Assembly (NCBI GenBank): GCA_902539035.1 | Contig: CACBHL010000002.1 | Span: forward strand, 1 to 64,000 | Reading direction: 5' to 3' | From: an uncultured Pelagibacteraceae bacterium | GTDB lineage: Bacteria; Pseudomonadota; Alphaproteobacteria; Pelagibacterales; Pelagibacteraceae | Length of the DNA: 64,000 nt | Shown: in pieces, positions 9,962 to 18,829 of the stretch | Numbering within the stretch: the first letter of the stretch is position 1 | Layout: the number at the start of each line of letters is the position of its first letter | Notes under the pieces: model-generated | The model's input: only the letters and a program-made list of their open reading frames with translations | What the model was told of the DNA's origin: nothing | The model's database searches: none | Program-made: the position numbers and the translations under genes

Positions 9962-10963
9962 ATGGACATTAAATTAGATAATTGGCACAAATGCCATATA
10001 GATAAAGAAATCCTTAAAAAGCTATCAAAAAAATCTGACTTAAAAGGTTTTCAGCATATCTCAGTTTTTTTTGGATTATTAATAATAACTGGAACTTTAG
10101 CTTTTATAACGTGGGGAACCTGGTGGTCAGTATTTTGGTTTTTAGTTTATGGAAATATTTATTCATTCTCTAATCCGTTGTGGCATGAGACAGGTCACAA
10201 GACTGCTTTTAAATCAAAATTTTTAAACGAAATTTTCTATTACATTTCCTCTTTCATGTCGAACTTTGAACCTATAAGATGGAGATATACTCACTTCGTT
10301 CATCATGGAAATACTTACTCTACTGAAAATCCTTTTGATCATGAAATAGAATATGGCAATGACTTAAGAGAAACTCCAAAAAGATTATTAATAAATATTA
10401 CTCCTTTTTTAGATTTACTTTTTTTTAAAAAACATATTTCATTTGAAATTATTCAGCATGCATTTGGAATTAAAACAAAAGTTATGCAAGACAGTATCCC
10501 TGAAAGTGTTCAGTCAAAAGCGATATTTAATTCAAGAGTTTATTTAGTTATTTGGTTATCAATTATATTGTGGTCAATATTAGCTTCAAGCTGGCTACCT
10601 ATACTTTATTTTTTATTACCACAATTTTACGGAAAAACATTACATAAACTTGTTGCTTTTACTCAACATGCAGGCCTTGCAAGAAATGTTAAAGATCATC
10701 GTCTTACTTCAAGAGAGATGTACTTAAACCCTGTTTTAAGTTTTTTGTATTGGAAAATGGAATATCATTTGACGCACCACATGTTTCCAACGGTACCATC
10801 TTATAACCTTGATAAACTTCATAATCATATTAAAGATCAATTACCGAGAACAAATGAAGGATTGATTGATGCGTATAAAGAAATCATTCCAGCAATAATG
10901 AAACAATCAAAGGAACAAGATTATTTTTTAAAAAAAGACATCCCACAGTTACAAAATGTCTAA
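9962..10963 (+). CDS. Fatty-acid-desaturase-superfamily membrane di-iron enzyme
   Basis: Three histidine boxes: HETGH, HFVHH, HLTHH. Start trimmed to ATG 9962; the ORF-track TTG start lies inside the terminator. Confidence 0.87.
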   Translation: MDIKLDNWHKCHIDKEILKKLSKKSDLKGFQHISVFFGLLIITGTLAFITWGTWWSVFWFLVYGNIYSFSNPLWHETGHKTAFKSKFLNEIFYYISSFMSNFEPIRWRYTHFVHHGNTYSTENPFDHEIEYGNDLRETPKRLLINITPFLDLLFFKKHISFEIIQHAFGIKTKVMQDSIPESVQSKAIFNSRVYLVIWLSIILWSILASSWLPILYFLLPQFYGKTLHKLVAFTQHAGLARNVKDHRLTSREMYLNPVLSFLYWKMEYHLTHHMFPTVPSYNLDKLHNHIKDQLPRTNEGLIDAYKEIIPAIMKQSKEQDYFLKKDIPQLQNV

Positions 10964-11024
10964 AAATAGACTAAGTCTAACTTTACTCACTTGCTCTATC
11001 TAAAGAAGAGCCTATATATAAATT

Positions 11025-11345
11025 ATGCCAAAAATTACATACAATACGTACGATAACCAAACTCATACTATAGATGTTCAAAATGGATTGACTGTGATGG
11101 AGGGTGCGATCCAAAATGATATTCCAGGTATTGATGCAGATTGTGGAGGTGGAATGTCATGTGCTACATGTCATGTGTATATTAATGATGAGTGGCTGGA
11201 CAAGCTTCCTGAAAAAGAAGATGGTGAGGAAGATATGTTAGATATGGCATTTGAACCAAAAAAAAATAGCAGGTTAAGTTGTCAACTTATTGTTTCAGAT
11301 AAACTTGATGGGTTGGTGGTAAATATTCCATCAAAGCAAGTATAA
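11025..11345 (+). CDS. 2Fe-2S ferredoxin
   Basis: 106 aa; [17 protein letters not shown] plus distal Cys (SRLSCQLIV). Confidence 0.95.
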   Translation: MPKITYNTYDNQTHTIDVQNGLTVMEGAIQNDIPGIDADCGGGMSCATCHVYINDEWLDKLPEKEDGEEDMLDMAFEPKKNSRLSCQLIVSDKLDGLVVNIPSKQV

Positions 11346-12365
11346 ATGATTAAAACTGATGTATTAATTATTGGAGCAGGTCCAACTGGTTTATTTTGTG
11401 CACATCAACTTGGAATAATTGGACTAACCTGCGAGATAGTTGATAATTTGGATAAAGCTGGTGGACAATGTATTGAGCTTTATCCTGATAAACCTATTTA
11501 TGATATCCCAGCAATTCCTGAGTGCACTGGTGAAGAATTAACCAATAATCTTTTAAAACAAATAAAACCATTTAATGTAAATTTCCATTTAAACCAAAGA
11601 GTGGAAGAGCTCAAAAAAGTTGAAAATCGCTGGCATGTAAAAACTAATAACAACAAAGAATTTAATGTTGCAAGTATTGTTATTGCGGGAGGAGTAGGAT
11701 CTTTTGAACCAAGAAAATTTCCAGTAAAAGAATGTGAAAAATTTGAGGGGAATTCAGTATTATATTCAGTCAAAGACAAAACAATTTTTAAAGATAAAAT
11801 AATTTCAATTTTTGGTGGAGGAGACTCAGCTTTGGATTGGGCCATAGAGCTCTCTAATAACTCTAAAGTAAATTTAATTCACAGAAGAGATGGGTTTAGT
11901 GGTATGGAAGCAAGTGTACAAAAAGTAAAAGAATTAAACGATAAAGGTAAAATAAATTTATATACTAAATATCAATTAGAATCTGTTGCAGGCGAAGATA
12001 AAATTAACTCAATTAAAATTAAACACGATGAAGGGGAAGTAAAAGAAATTAAATCTGATTATGTTCTTGGGTTCTTTGGTTTAATCATGCAACTTGGTCC
12101 AATTTTAGATTGGGGACTAAATATTGATAAAAAGAAAGTTGCGGTCAACACAGAAAATTTTGAGACAAATATAAATGGCATATTTGCAATTGGTGATATT
12201 TGTTCTTATCCAGGTAAATTAAAATTAATTTTATCAGGTTTTCATGAGGGAGCATTAGCTGCTAGAGGGTGTTTTAAGTATGCAAAACCAGATGAAAAGT
12301 TAAGATTTGAATTTACAACTACCTCAAAAGCTGCACAGGAAAGACTAGGTATTAAAATTGATTGA
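11346..12365 (+). CDS. Ferredoxin-NADP reductase (thioredoxin-reductase-like type)
   Basis: GAGPTGLFCAHQLG, GGGDSALDWAIEL, GIFAIGDICSYPGKLKLILSGFHEGALAAR; no CxxC thioredoxin-reductase redox pair. Confidence 0.87.
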   Translation: MIKTDVLIIGAGPTGLFCAHQLGIIGLTCEIVDNLDKAGGQCIELYPDKPIYDIPAIPECTGEELTNNLLKQIKPFNVNFHLNQRVEELKKVENRWHVKTNNNKEFNVASIVIAGGVGSFEPRKFPVKECEKFEGNSVLYSVKDKTIFKDKIISIFGGGDSALDWAIELSNNSKVNLIHRRDGFSGMEASVQKVKELNDKGKINLYTKYQLESVAGEDKINSIKIKHDEGEVKEIKSDYVLGFFGLIMQLGPILDWGLNIDKKKVAVNTENFETNINGIFAIGDICSYPGKLKLILSGFHEGALAARGCFKYAKPDEKLRFEFTTTSKAAQERLGIKID

Positions 12366-12987
12366 ACTATTTTCGTCCGATACCCCAAACGGAAAAAAAA
12401 TAAGTATAATGTTGGAGGAAATAGGGTTCGAATATAAAGTTATAAAATTAGATTTAGCTAAAGGAGATCAGTTTAAACCTGAATTTAAGAAGATTAGTCC
12501 TTTTGCAAAAATACCAACAATTGTTGATCGTTCAAATAACAACCAAGCTGTTTTTGAGTCTGGTGCAATACTGATTTATTTATCAGAAAGAAGTGGCAAA
12601 CTTTATGATAAAGAGAATAAGTTGAATATTGATCAATGGTTAATGGCACAAATGGGTTCGATTGGACCAATTATAGGTCAATATCATTATTTTTACCGTT
12701 TTAATAAAGGCTTGAGTGAAGTTGGGGAAAAAAGATATTTTAAAATGACAAAAAGTATTTATGAGGTTTTAGAAGATCACTTATCAAAAAATAAATATTT
12801 AGCAGGTGAAAGTTATTCTATTGCCGATATCGCAACATGGCCTTGGTTAGCTAGACATGAATGGCATGATATTGGGCTTAAAAATTATCAAAATTTATCT
12901 AGATGGTATTCTGAAATCGCTGACCGTGAAGCTGTTATAAAGGGATATGCTTTTATGGATGAAAATGCAGTTATACCTAAGCCTTAA
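12358..12987 (+). CDS. Glutathione S-transferase family protein
   Basis: 209 aa; SPFAKIPTIVD...ESGAILIYLSE; YfcG/Ure2-like. Apparent TTG start overlapping the reductase gene. Confidence 0.88.
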   Translation: MIELFSSDTPNGKKISIMLEEIGFEYKVIKLDLAKGDQFKPEFKKISPFAKIPTIVDRSNNNQAVFESGAILIYLSERSGKLYDKENKLNIDQWLMAQMGSIGPIIGQYHYFYRFNKGLSEVGEKRYFKMTKSIYEVLEDHLSKNKYLAGESYSIADIATWPWLARHEWHDIGLKNYQNLSRWYSEIADREAVIKGYAFMDENAVIPKP

Positions 12988-12989
12988 AT

Positions 12990-13085
12990 TTAACTCATCA
13001 ATCTATACAAAGAGCTAAAAATTCCCATACCAGATAACTCTATTGCTAGAACTATAATGATTATTAATATTAATTTTTTGTTCAT
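12990..13085 (-). CDS. Very small hydrophobic peptide (31 aa), ATGA-coupled to the upstream small ORF
   Basis: Manual translation: MNKKLILIIIIVLAIELSGMGIFSSLYRLMS*; start codon overlaps the stop of 13082..13210. Confidence 0.4.
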   Translation of the reverse strand: MNKKLILIIIIVLAIELSGMGIFSSLYRLMS

Positions 13086-13210
13086 TTAAGAAATAAATAA
13101 AGTATTAAAATTGCCCAAATAAAAGGATAATAAAAATAAATATATTTTTTGGCAAACAAAAAAGAGATAGAATTTTGGTATGCAGATTTTCTTTTATTTT
13201 TTCTAGTCAT
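13082..13210 (-). CDS. Small single-pass membrane protein (42 aa)
   Basis: MTRKNKRKSAYQNSISFLFAKKYIYFYYPFIWAILILYLFLK*; overlaps the dksA stop. Confidence 0.45.
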   Translation of the reverse strand: MTRKNKRKSAYQNSISFLFAKKYIYFYYPFIWAILILYLFLK

Positions 13211-13706
13211 CAGCGTGAACTTTCTCATCCTTTTCGTGCTTCTCTTGAGCTGCAATAGTGTATTTCGCAATTGGTCTTGCCATTAATCTTTTTAATCCAA
13301 TTGGCTCTGCTGTATCTAAACAATATCCATATGTTTCATCTCTAATTCTTATTAAAGCTTTATCAATTTCAGAAATAAGTTTTATCTGTCTATTGATTGC
13401 TTTCATTTCAACATTTTTGTCAGTATAAGAGCTTGCTTGGTCAACAATGTCAGCTGAAATACTATTGTCATCCATACTTCCATTATAAAGTGCTTCATTG
13501 TTTGCTTTCACTAATTCTTTTTTCCATTCATTAAGTTTAATTCTAAAAAATACTTTATGTTTTTCGCACATATATTTTTCATTATCTTTTGGAATATAAG
13601 TTTTTGAAATTTTGATAGGTGCTTTAGCTGCAGCTTTTTTTGGTTTGCTTACAACTTTAGTTTTTGATTTGGCGACTTTTTTCTTTGCTTTAGTAGTCTT
13701 TGGCAT
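13203..13706 (-). CDS. dksA: DksA/TraR-family transcriptional regulator
   Basis: 167 aa; IRDETYGYCLDTAEPIGLKRLMARPIAKYTIAAQEKHE; basic Lys/Ala-rich N-terminus. Confidence 0.9.
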   Translation of the reverse strand: MPKTTKAKKKVAKSKTKVVSKPKKAAAKAPIKISKTYIPKDNEKYMCEKHKVFFRIKLNEWKKELVKANNEALYNGSMDDNSISADIVDQASSYTDKNVEMKAINRQIKLISEIDKALIRIRDETYGYCLDTAEPIGLKRLMARPIAKYTIAAQEKHEKDEKVHADD

Positions 13707-13783
13707 AGCTAAATTTTGAGCTCCGGAGTATATTCAGCAAATTAGAGGTGTCAAGCAGACTGATTTGATATAAATATTTATAA

Positions 13784-15106
13784 ATGAGCATTAATACTAA
13801 AAATATAAATAATATTTTTTATATTTTTGTTACAGCCCATCTAATGTTCTGGACTTTGATTCCATCACTTACTAATCAAAACTTACCTCTAGATACTATT
13901 GAAGCCATAGCTTGGGGAAGCAATTTAGATTGGGGATTTAATAAACACCCACCCATGAGTGCTTTCTTTTCAGAAGTTTTTTATCAAATTTTTGGCCCAC
14001 AAGATTGGGCTTATTATCTTTTAAGCCAAATTTTTTTAGTTATTTCATTCTATTATGTTTTTAAACTCTCTCAAGAGATACTAGGTAATAACTTGCTAGG
14101 TCTAATTTCAGTTTTATTAATTGAAACTATTTATTTTTATAATTTTACTTCTCCAGAATTTAACGTAAATGTTTGCCAACTACCATTTTGGTCACTGACT
14201 GCTTATTATTCATGGAGAATATTTAGTGGAAAAAACATTAAATTTTCTGAATGTTTTTTAGTTGGTCTGTTTGCGGCTTTTGGTTTTTTGTCAAAATACT
14301 TATTTCTTTATCTTTTAGTATCTATTGATCTTTTGTTTATTTATCTAATCTTCATTAAGAAGGATCGAAAATTTGATTTTAAATATTTGATAACGGCTGA
14401 AGTATTTTTAGTTGTTTTGGTACCCCACTTTATTTGGCTTAACAACAATGAGTTTATTACAATTAATTATGGTCTTGCTAGAACAGGTTTAGAACAATCA
14501 AGCTTGATAAACCACATTCAGTTTCCTTTAATTTTTATAGGAAAACAAATTGGAATATTAATTCCATTTTTAATTTTAACATGGCTGTTAGTTCAAAAAA
14601 TAAAATTTAAAATAAATTTTAAGGATAAAAAATTGCTTTTTTTATTATCTATAAATCTTTTGCCAATTTTATTAATGCTTTTAACCTCATTTATTACTGG
14701 ATCAAAAATTAGAACTATGTGGATGACACCATTTTATTTATTTTTTGGTACATTGTTTGTTTATATGCTTCAAACTCAAATCAACATCAAGAAACTGAAA
14801 CCATTTGCGATCGGATTTGTGCTTTTTTTCTTTTTGTCACCAGCATTGTACGCTTATGTATCAATCTCAAAGAGTGACAAAAGAACGGACTATCCTGGAA
14901 AAGAAATTGCACTTAAAACCCAATATGCTTGGGATCAACAATTTGACTCAAAGATTAATGTAGTTTTAGGAAACGAATGGAACGCTGGTAACTTATCATA
15001 TCATCTAAAATCAAGACCAGTTTGGGAAGGCATTATAGATAGAGATAAACTAGATCAATTGAAAGACTATATGTGCCTTGATAATGTATGCGTGGGTTCA
15101 AGATAA
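13784..15106 (+). CDS. ArnT/GT39-like membrane glycosyltransferase
   Basis: 440 aa multi-TM; SLTNQNLPLDTIEAIAWGSNLDWGFNKHPPM typical of the PMT_2 family. Confidence 0.82.
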   Translation: MSINTKNINNIFYIFVTAHLMFWTLIPSLTNQNLPLDTIEAIAWGSNLDWGFNKHPPMSAFFSEVFYQIFGPQDWAYYLLSQIFLVISFYYVFKLSQEILGNNLLGLISVLLIETIYFYNFTSPEFNVNVCQLPFWSLTAYYSWRIFSGKNIKFSECFLVGLFAAFGFLSKYLFLYLLVSIDLLFIYLIFIKKDRKFDFKYLITAEVFLVVLVPHFIWLNNNEFITINYGLARTGLEQSSLINHIQFPLIFIGKQIGILIPFLILTWLLVQKIKFKINFKDKKLLFLLSINLLPILLMLLTSFITGSKIRTMWMTPFYLFFGTLFVYMLQTQINIKKLKPFAIGFVLFFFLSPALYAYVSISKSDKRTDYPGKEIALKTQYAWDQQFDSKINVVLGNEWNAGNLSYHLKSRPVWEGIIDRDKLDQLKDYMCLDNVCVGSR

Positions 15107-15109
15107 TTT

Positions 15110-15982
15110 ATGAAAAAGTATATAATTTTAATTCCTATTTATAACGATAGAGAGTCTTTAACAAAATTAATTGAAAATATTAATAAAGAGGTAAATATTG
15201 GAAATACCGAAGTATCAGTAGTAGTCATAAATGATGCTTCTTCACAACAAATTGTAGATACTTATCCAAATCTAGAAAATATAAAATCGCTAGAAATTAT
15301 TAATATGAAACAAAACAGGGGGCATGCTAGATGTATTGCCTCTGGATTAAAATATATTTACGAAAAAAAGGAATTTGATTATGTAATTCCAATGGATGGG
15401 GATGGAGAAGATAGACCTGAAGAAATTAAAAATTTCATAGAAATTTCGGAGCAATCAGGAGAAAAATCAATTGTAGGAGAAAGAATAAAGAGATCAGAGG
15501 GATTATTTTTTCAAATATGTTATAAATTTCATAAGCTTTTAACTTTAGCATTTACTGGTCAATCAATTAAATTTGGAAACTATACCTGTCTCACAAAAAC
15601 AACAATTGAAAAAATGTTAAAAGAAAAAGCTACATGGAGTAGCTTTTCAGGTTCATTAAGAAAAGTAGAAAAAGATTTAATATCAATCCCATCAATTAGA
15701 GGTCCTAGATATTTTGGACCTTCAAAAATGAGTTTTTTTAATTTATTAAAACATTCTCTATCAATAGTTAGCGTTTATAGAAAAACAGTTTTAATCAGAT
15801 CTGCATTATTCATTGTTTTCTATATTTTACTCATAAAGAGTAATGCTTCGGTGGTTACTTCGTTACCGTTAGTATTTTTGCTTATTATGATTTATTCAAT
15901 TTCTAGTTTAGCTTTAAGAGAAAATATTGATGAATTTAATAATTGTTTAACAAACATTAATGATATTGAAAAAATAAAATAA
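15110..15982 (+). CDS. Family 2 glycosyltransferase
   Basis: 290 aa; IPIYNDRESLTKLIENI, VIPMDGDGEDRPEEI, C-terminal TM segments. Confidence 0.85.
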   Translation: MKKYIILIPIYNDRESLTKLIENINKEVNIGNTEVSVVVINDASSQQIVDTYPNLENIKSLEIINMKQNRGHARCIASGLKYIYEKKEFDYVIPMDGDGEDRPEEIKNFIEISEQSGEKSIVGERIKRSEGLFFQICYKFHKLLTLAFTGQSIKFGNYTCLTKTTIEKMLKEKATWSSFSGSLRKVEKDLISIPSIRGPRYFGPSKMSFFNLLKHSLSIVSVYRKTVLIRSALFIVFYILLIKSNASVVTSLPLVFLLIMIYSISSLALRENIDEFNNCLTNINDIEKIK

Positions 15983-15999
15983 TTTTTATAATTTTAAAT

Positions 16000-17433
16000 A
16001 TGAAAAACTTTTTTCGAAAAGTCGCATTTGGAATAGGACCAAAAGAAGAAGTACCTACAGACCCTTTAAACTGGGCTCTAAACCAAGTTAATGAAATTCC
16101 AGATTTATCTTGGCAAGGCAAAATATATTCAGAAAAAGAATTAAGAAATCACTATAAAAGTTGGGTTTATGGAGACAGGAAAGTTTTAAGAAAAAAATAT
16201 AAGAATGATAAAAATTTATATAAAACTTATAAAAATTTATTAAGACATGAAACGGGACAAAAGTTTTGGGAATCATTAGAGATATCTATTAGACATAATG
16301 AAGGAATAAATAGTCAGCATCCTGTTCTTGCTAAACTTTGGATGTTTTGGGGAAATTTCTTTGCAATTAGTGAAAAGGATTTTTTAGCGAATTATTCTAC
16401 AGGTCCTTATCAGCGAGAAATTATAAGACCAAACTTAAATCAAACATTTGAAAAAATGGTTTATGATGTAACTACCTCGTGGGCGATGATTCATCATTTG
16501 GACAACAGTGAAAGTGCGGGACCCAAGAGTGTTACTGCTAGTGATGAATGGAGAAGAAGAAAAAAAAGACCAGCTACTATTAATGAAAACCACGCAAGAG
16601 AATTATTAGAACTTCATACCGTCTCTCCTAAAGCTGGTTATAATCAAGAAGATGTTGTTCAGCTCGCATACATTATGACAGGTTGGCAGCAAAGATGGAG
16701 TAAAACAAGGTTAGAGACAGGGAATATCTGGTTTAACAGTGAATACCATCAGCCTGGGAAAAAAAATGTTTTAGGAAAAACATATAAAAAAGGAAGAAAA
16801 AGTTTAGCTTTAGTTATTAAAGATTTAGTAAACCATCCAAATTGTAGAGACTTTGTTGCAGATAGATTATGTAAATATTTAATTACTGATGAGCCTACGA
16901 AAGAGATGAAGCAACCTATTATTGATGCTTTTAAAAAGTCTGATGGATTTCTTCCTGAAATACATAAAGCAGCAATTAAAGTTGCTTTTGAAAATAATAA
17001 TAAATTTAAAAAGTTCCAAACTCCTGAAAATTGGTTTATCCAAGTTGCTAAAATTGGTGATTTGCAATGGCCTCCATTACCAGAGATAATGGACTCATAT
17101 GAGCTAGGAACAAAACCTTCAAGAAAACAAAGATCTCCTGAGAGGCTCTTAAGAAACTTAGGGCACCATCCTTATAGAGCAAAACAACCTAATGGTTGGC
17201 CTGATCACTCCGATGAATGGATTTCACCAGAATTGTTAATAAGAAGACTTGTGTATGCAAAGTTAAGTCATTCTTTTTCAAAAATGGAAAATAATAATAA
17301 TGAATATTATGAAAATATAGTTCAAAAAAACTTTGATAATCCAGGAAAAATTATGAAATATATAGATCAAAAAAATAGAATCGTTGAAAAACAAACTTTA
17401 CTTTTTAATCATCCGGAGTTTTTAAAATCATGA
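16000..17433 (+). CDS. DUF1800-family protein
   Basis: 477 aa; NENHARELLELHTVSPKAGYNQEDVVQLAYIMTGW; paired with DUF1501. Confidence 0.88.
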   Translation: MKNFFRKVAFGIGPKEEVPTDPLNWALNQVNEIPDLSWQGKIYSEKELRNHYKSWVYGDRKVLRKKYKNDKNLYKTYKNLLRHETGQKFWESLEISIRHNEGINSQHPVLAKLWMFWGNFFAISEKDFLANYSTGPYQREIIRPNLNQTFEKMVYDVTTSWAMIHHLDNSESAGPKSVTASDEWRRRKKRPATINENHARELLELHTVSPKAGYNQEDVVQLAYIMTGWQQRWSKTRLETGNIWFNSEYHQPGKKNVLGKTYKKGRKSLALVIKDLVNHPNCRDFVADRLCKYLITDEPTKEMKQPIIDAFKKSDGFLPEIHKAAIKVAFENNNKFKKFQTPENWFIQVAKIGDLQWPPLPEIMDSYELGTKPSRKQRSPERLLRNLGHHPYRAKQPNGWPDHSDEWISPELLIRRLVYAKLSHSFSKMENNNNEYYENIVQKNFDNPGKIMKYIDQKNRIVEKQTLLFNHPEFLKS

Positions 17434-18581
17434 AGATAACTCGAAGAGATTTTTTAAAAACAACAGCATTAACATCTTTGTATTTTGCTGGATTTGGAGC
17501 TGCAGGATATGCAAATTCTGGAACAAAAAAAAATTTAATAGTTATTATGTTAAGAGGTGGAATGGATGGTTTATGTGCCATACCTATCAAGAGTGATAAA
17601 AATTTTGAAAAACTCAGAAGTAAAATTAAACTTGATAAAACTTTGTCATTAACAAGCGATTTTGATTTACACCCTGCATTGAAAACATTTAAAAGCCTCT
17701 GGGATCAAAATCAAAGTGCAGCTGTCCATGCAACAAATATTCCATATACAGGTAGATCACACTTTGATGGTCAAAATTTAATGGAGTCAGGTGGTAAAAT
17801 ACCTTACCAAGAAAAAACAGGTTGGCTTGGACGAGGTATGAAAATTGCTGGATTGACCGGAAATGGATTAGCTTTAGCGCTACCGATGCCTTTACTAATA
17901 AGAGGTGTTCCAATGAATAATAACTATTTTCCAGTTGGTCATAAATTGCCTTATCCTTCTACTTTAAAAATGATTCAAGATGCATACAAACAATACGATG
18001 AAAAATTATTAAGTGAAAATATGGAGATAATTCAAACAAGAGAATTAAGCAACACATCAAGTGATAACAGTTGGGTGCTTGCATCAAACGCTGCTAATGA
18101 ATTATCTAAACCTGATGGCCCAAAAGTAGCTGTATTTGAGGTTGATGGATTTGATACTCATGCTGCACAAGGAGCAACAAATGGAGCTCACGCAGATTGC
18201 CTTTCAGATTATGATAATATTATTAGATCGCTTAAGTCATCAATGACCAAAGAATCTTTTGATAACACTTTAATTTTAACCTTAACTGAGTTTGGTAGAA
18301 CCATTAAACAGAACAGCAGCAATGGAACTGAACATGGTTATGGCTCAGCTGTTTTAATGGCAGGTGGATTAGTTAAAAAAGCTCAAGTGCATGCGGATTG
18401 GCCAGGATTAAAGAAAAAAGAATTATTTGAAGGAAGAGATTTAAACTCCACTATTGATGCAAGGTCAATTTATGCATCAGCAATGTCGACTGTATTTGAT
18501 TTAGATTTTAAAGATATCCAAAAAGATGTTTTTTGGGGAGAAAATTTACAAAATTTATCTGATAAACTTTTTAAAGCTTAG
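17430..18581 (+). CDS. DUF1501-family Tat-exported protein
   Basis: Tat signal MKITRRDFLKTTAL; VIMLRGGMDGLCAIP, DGFDTHAAQGATNG, TLTEFGRTIKQNSSNGTEHGYGSAVLMAGG. Confidence 0.9.
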   Translation: MKITRRDFLKTTALTSLYFAGFGAAGYANSGTKKNLIVIMLRGGMDGLCAIPIKSDKNFEKLRSKIKLDKTLSLTSDFDLHPALKTFKSLWDQNQSAAVHATNIPYTGRSHFDGQNLMESGGKIPYQEKTGWLGRGMKIAGLTGNGLALALPMPLLIRGVPMNNNYFPVGHKLPYPSTLKMIQDAYKQYDEKLLSENMEIIQTRELSNTSSDNSWVLASNAANELSKPDGPKVAVFEVDGFDTHAAQGATNGAHADCLSDYDNIIRSLKSSMTKESFDNTLILTLTEFGRTIKQNSSNGTEHGYGSAVLMAGGLVKKAQVHADWPGLKKKELFEGRDLNSTIDARSIYASAMSTVFDLDFKDIQKDVFWGENLQNLSDKLFKA

Positions 18582-18799
18582 CAACAACTACAGCTTTTTT
18601 TAGCAGCTTTTGGTTGATCTTCAGCTTTTGCAGCTTCTAATTCTTTTTGCTTGTTTTCAATAGCTTTCTGTTTCTTTGATATTTTATATTCAAAATAATC
18701 ATAGAGACATGTAAAACCTAATTTTGAGGCTCTTTTCTCCTCATAACCTCTTCGCCCTCCTAGGTTTTCTATTATTTTTTCTATTTCTTGGTTTTGCAT
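18578..18799 (-). CDS. Small protein with cysteine-rich C-terminus (..KSCSCC)
   Basis: 73 aa; coiled-coil-like middle, C-terminal CSCC. Confidence 0.6.
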   Translation of the reverse strand: MQNQEIEKIIENLGGRRGYEEKRASKLGFTCLYDYFEYKISKKQKAIENKQKELEAAKAEDQPKAAKKSCSCC

Positions 18800-18829
18800 A
18801 ATCTTTTTTTATTCAAAAAGTTAAATAAA

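Noticed and set aside
11498-11845. 115-aa minus ORF in the ferredoxin reductase gene
   Set aside because: Antisense shadow; low-complexity composition.
13203-13706. Loss of DksA zinc-finger cysteines (only one Cys in the C-terminal motif)
   Set aside because: To my knowledge Cys-poor DksA is normal in many alphaproteobacteria, so not an anomaly.
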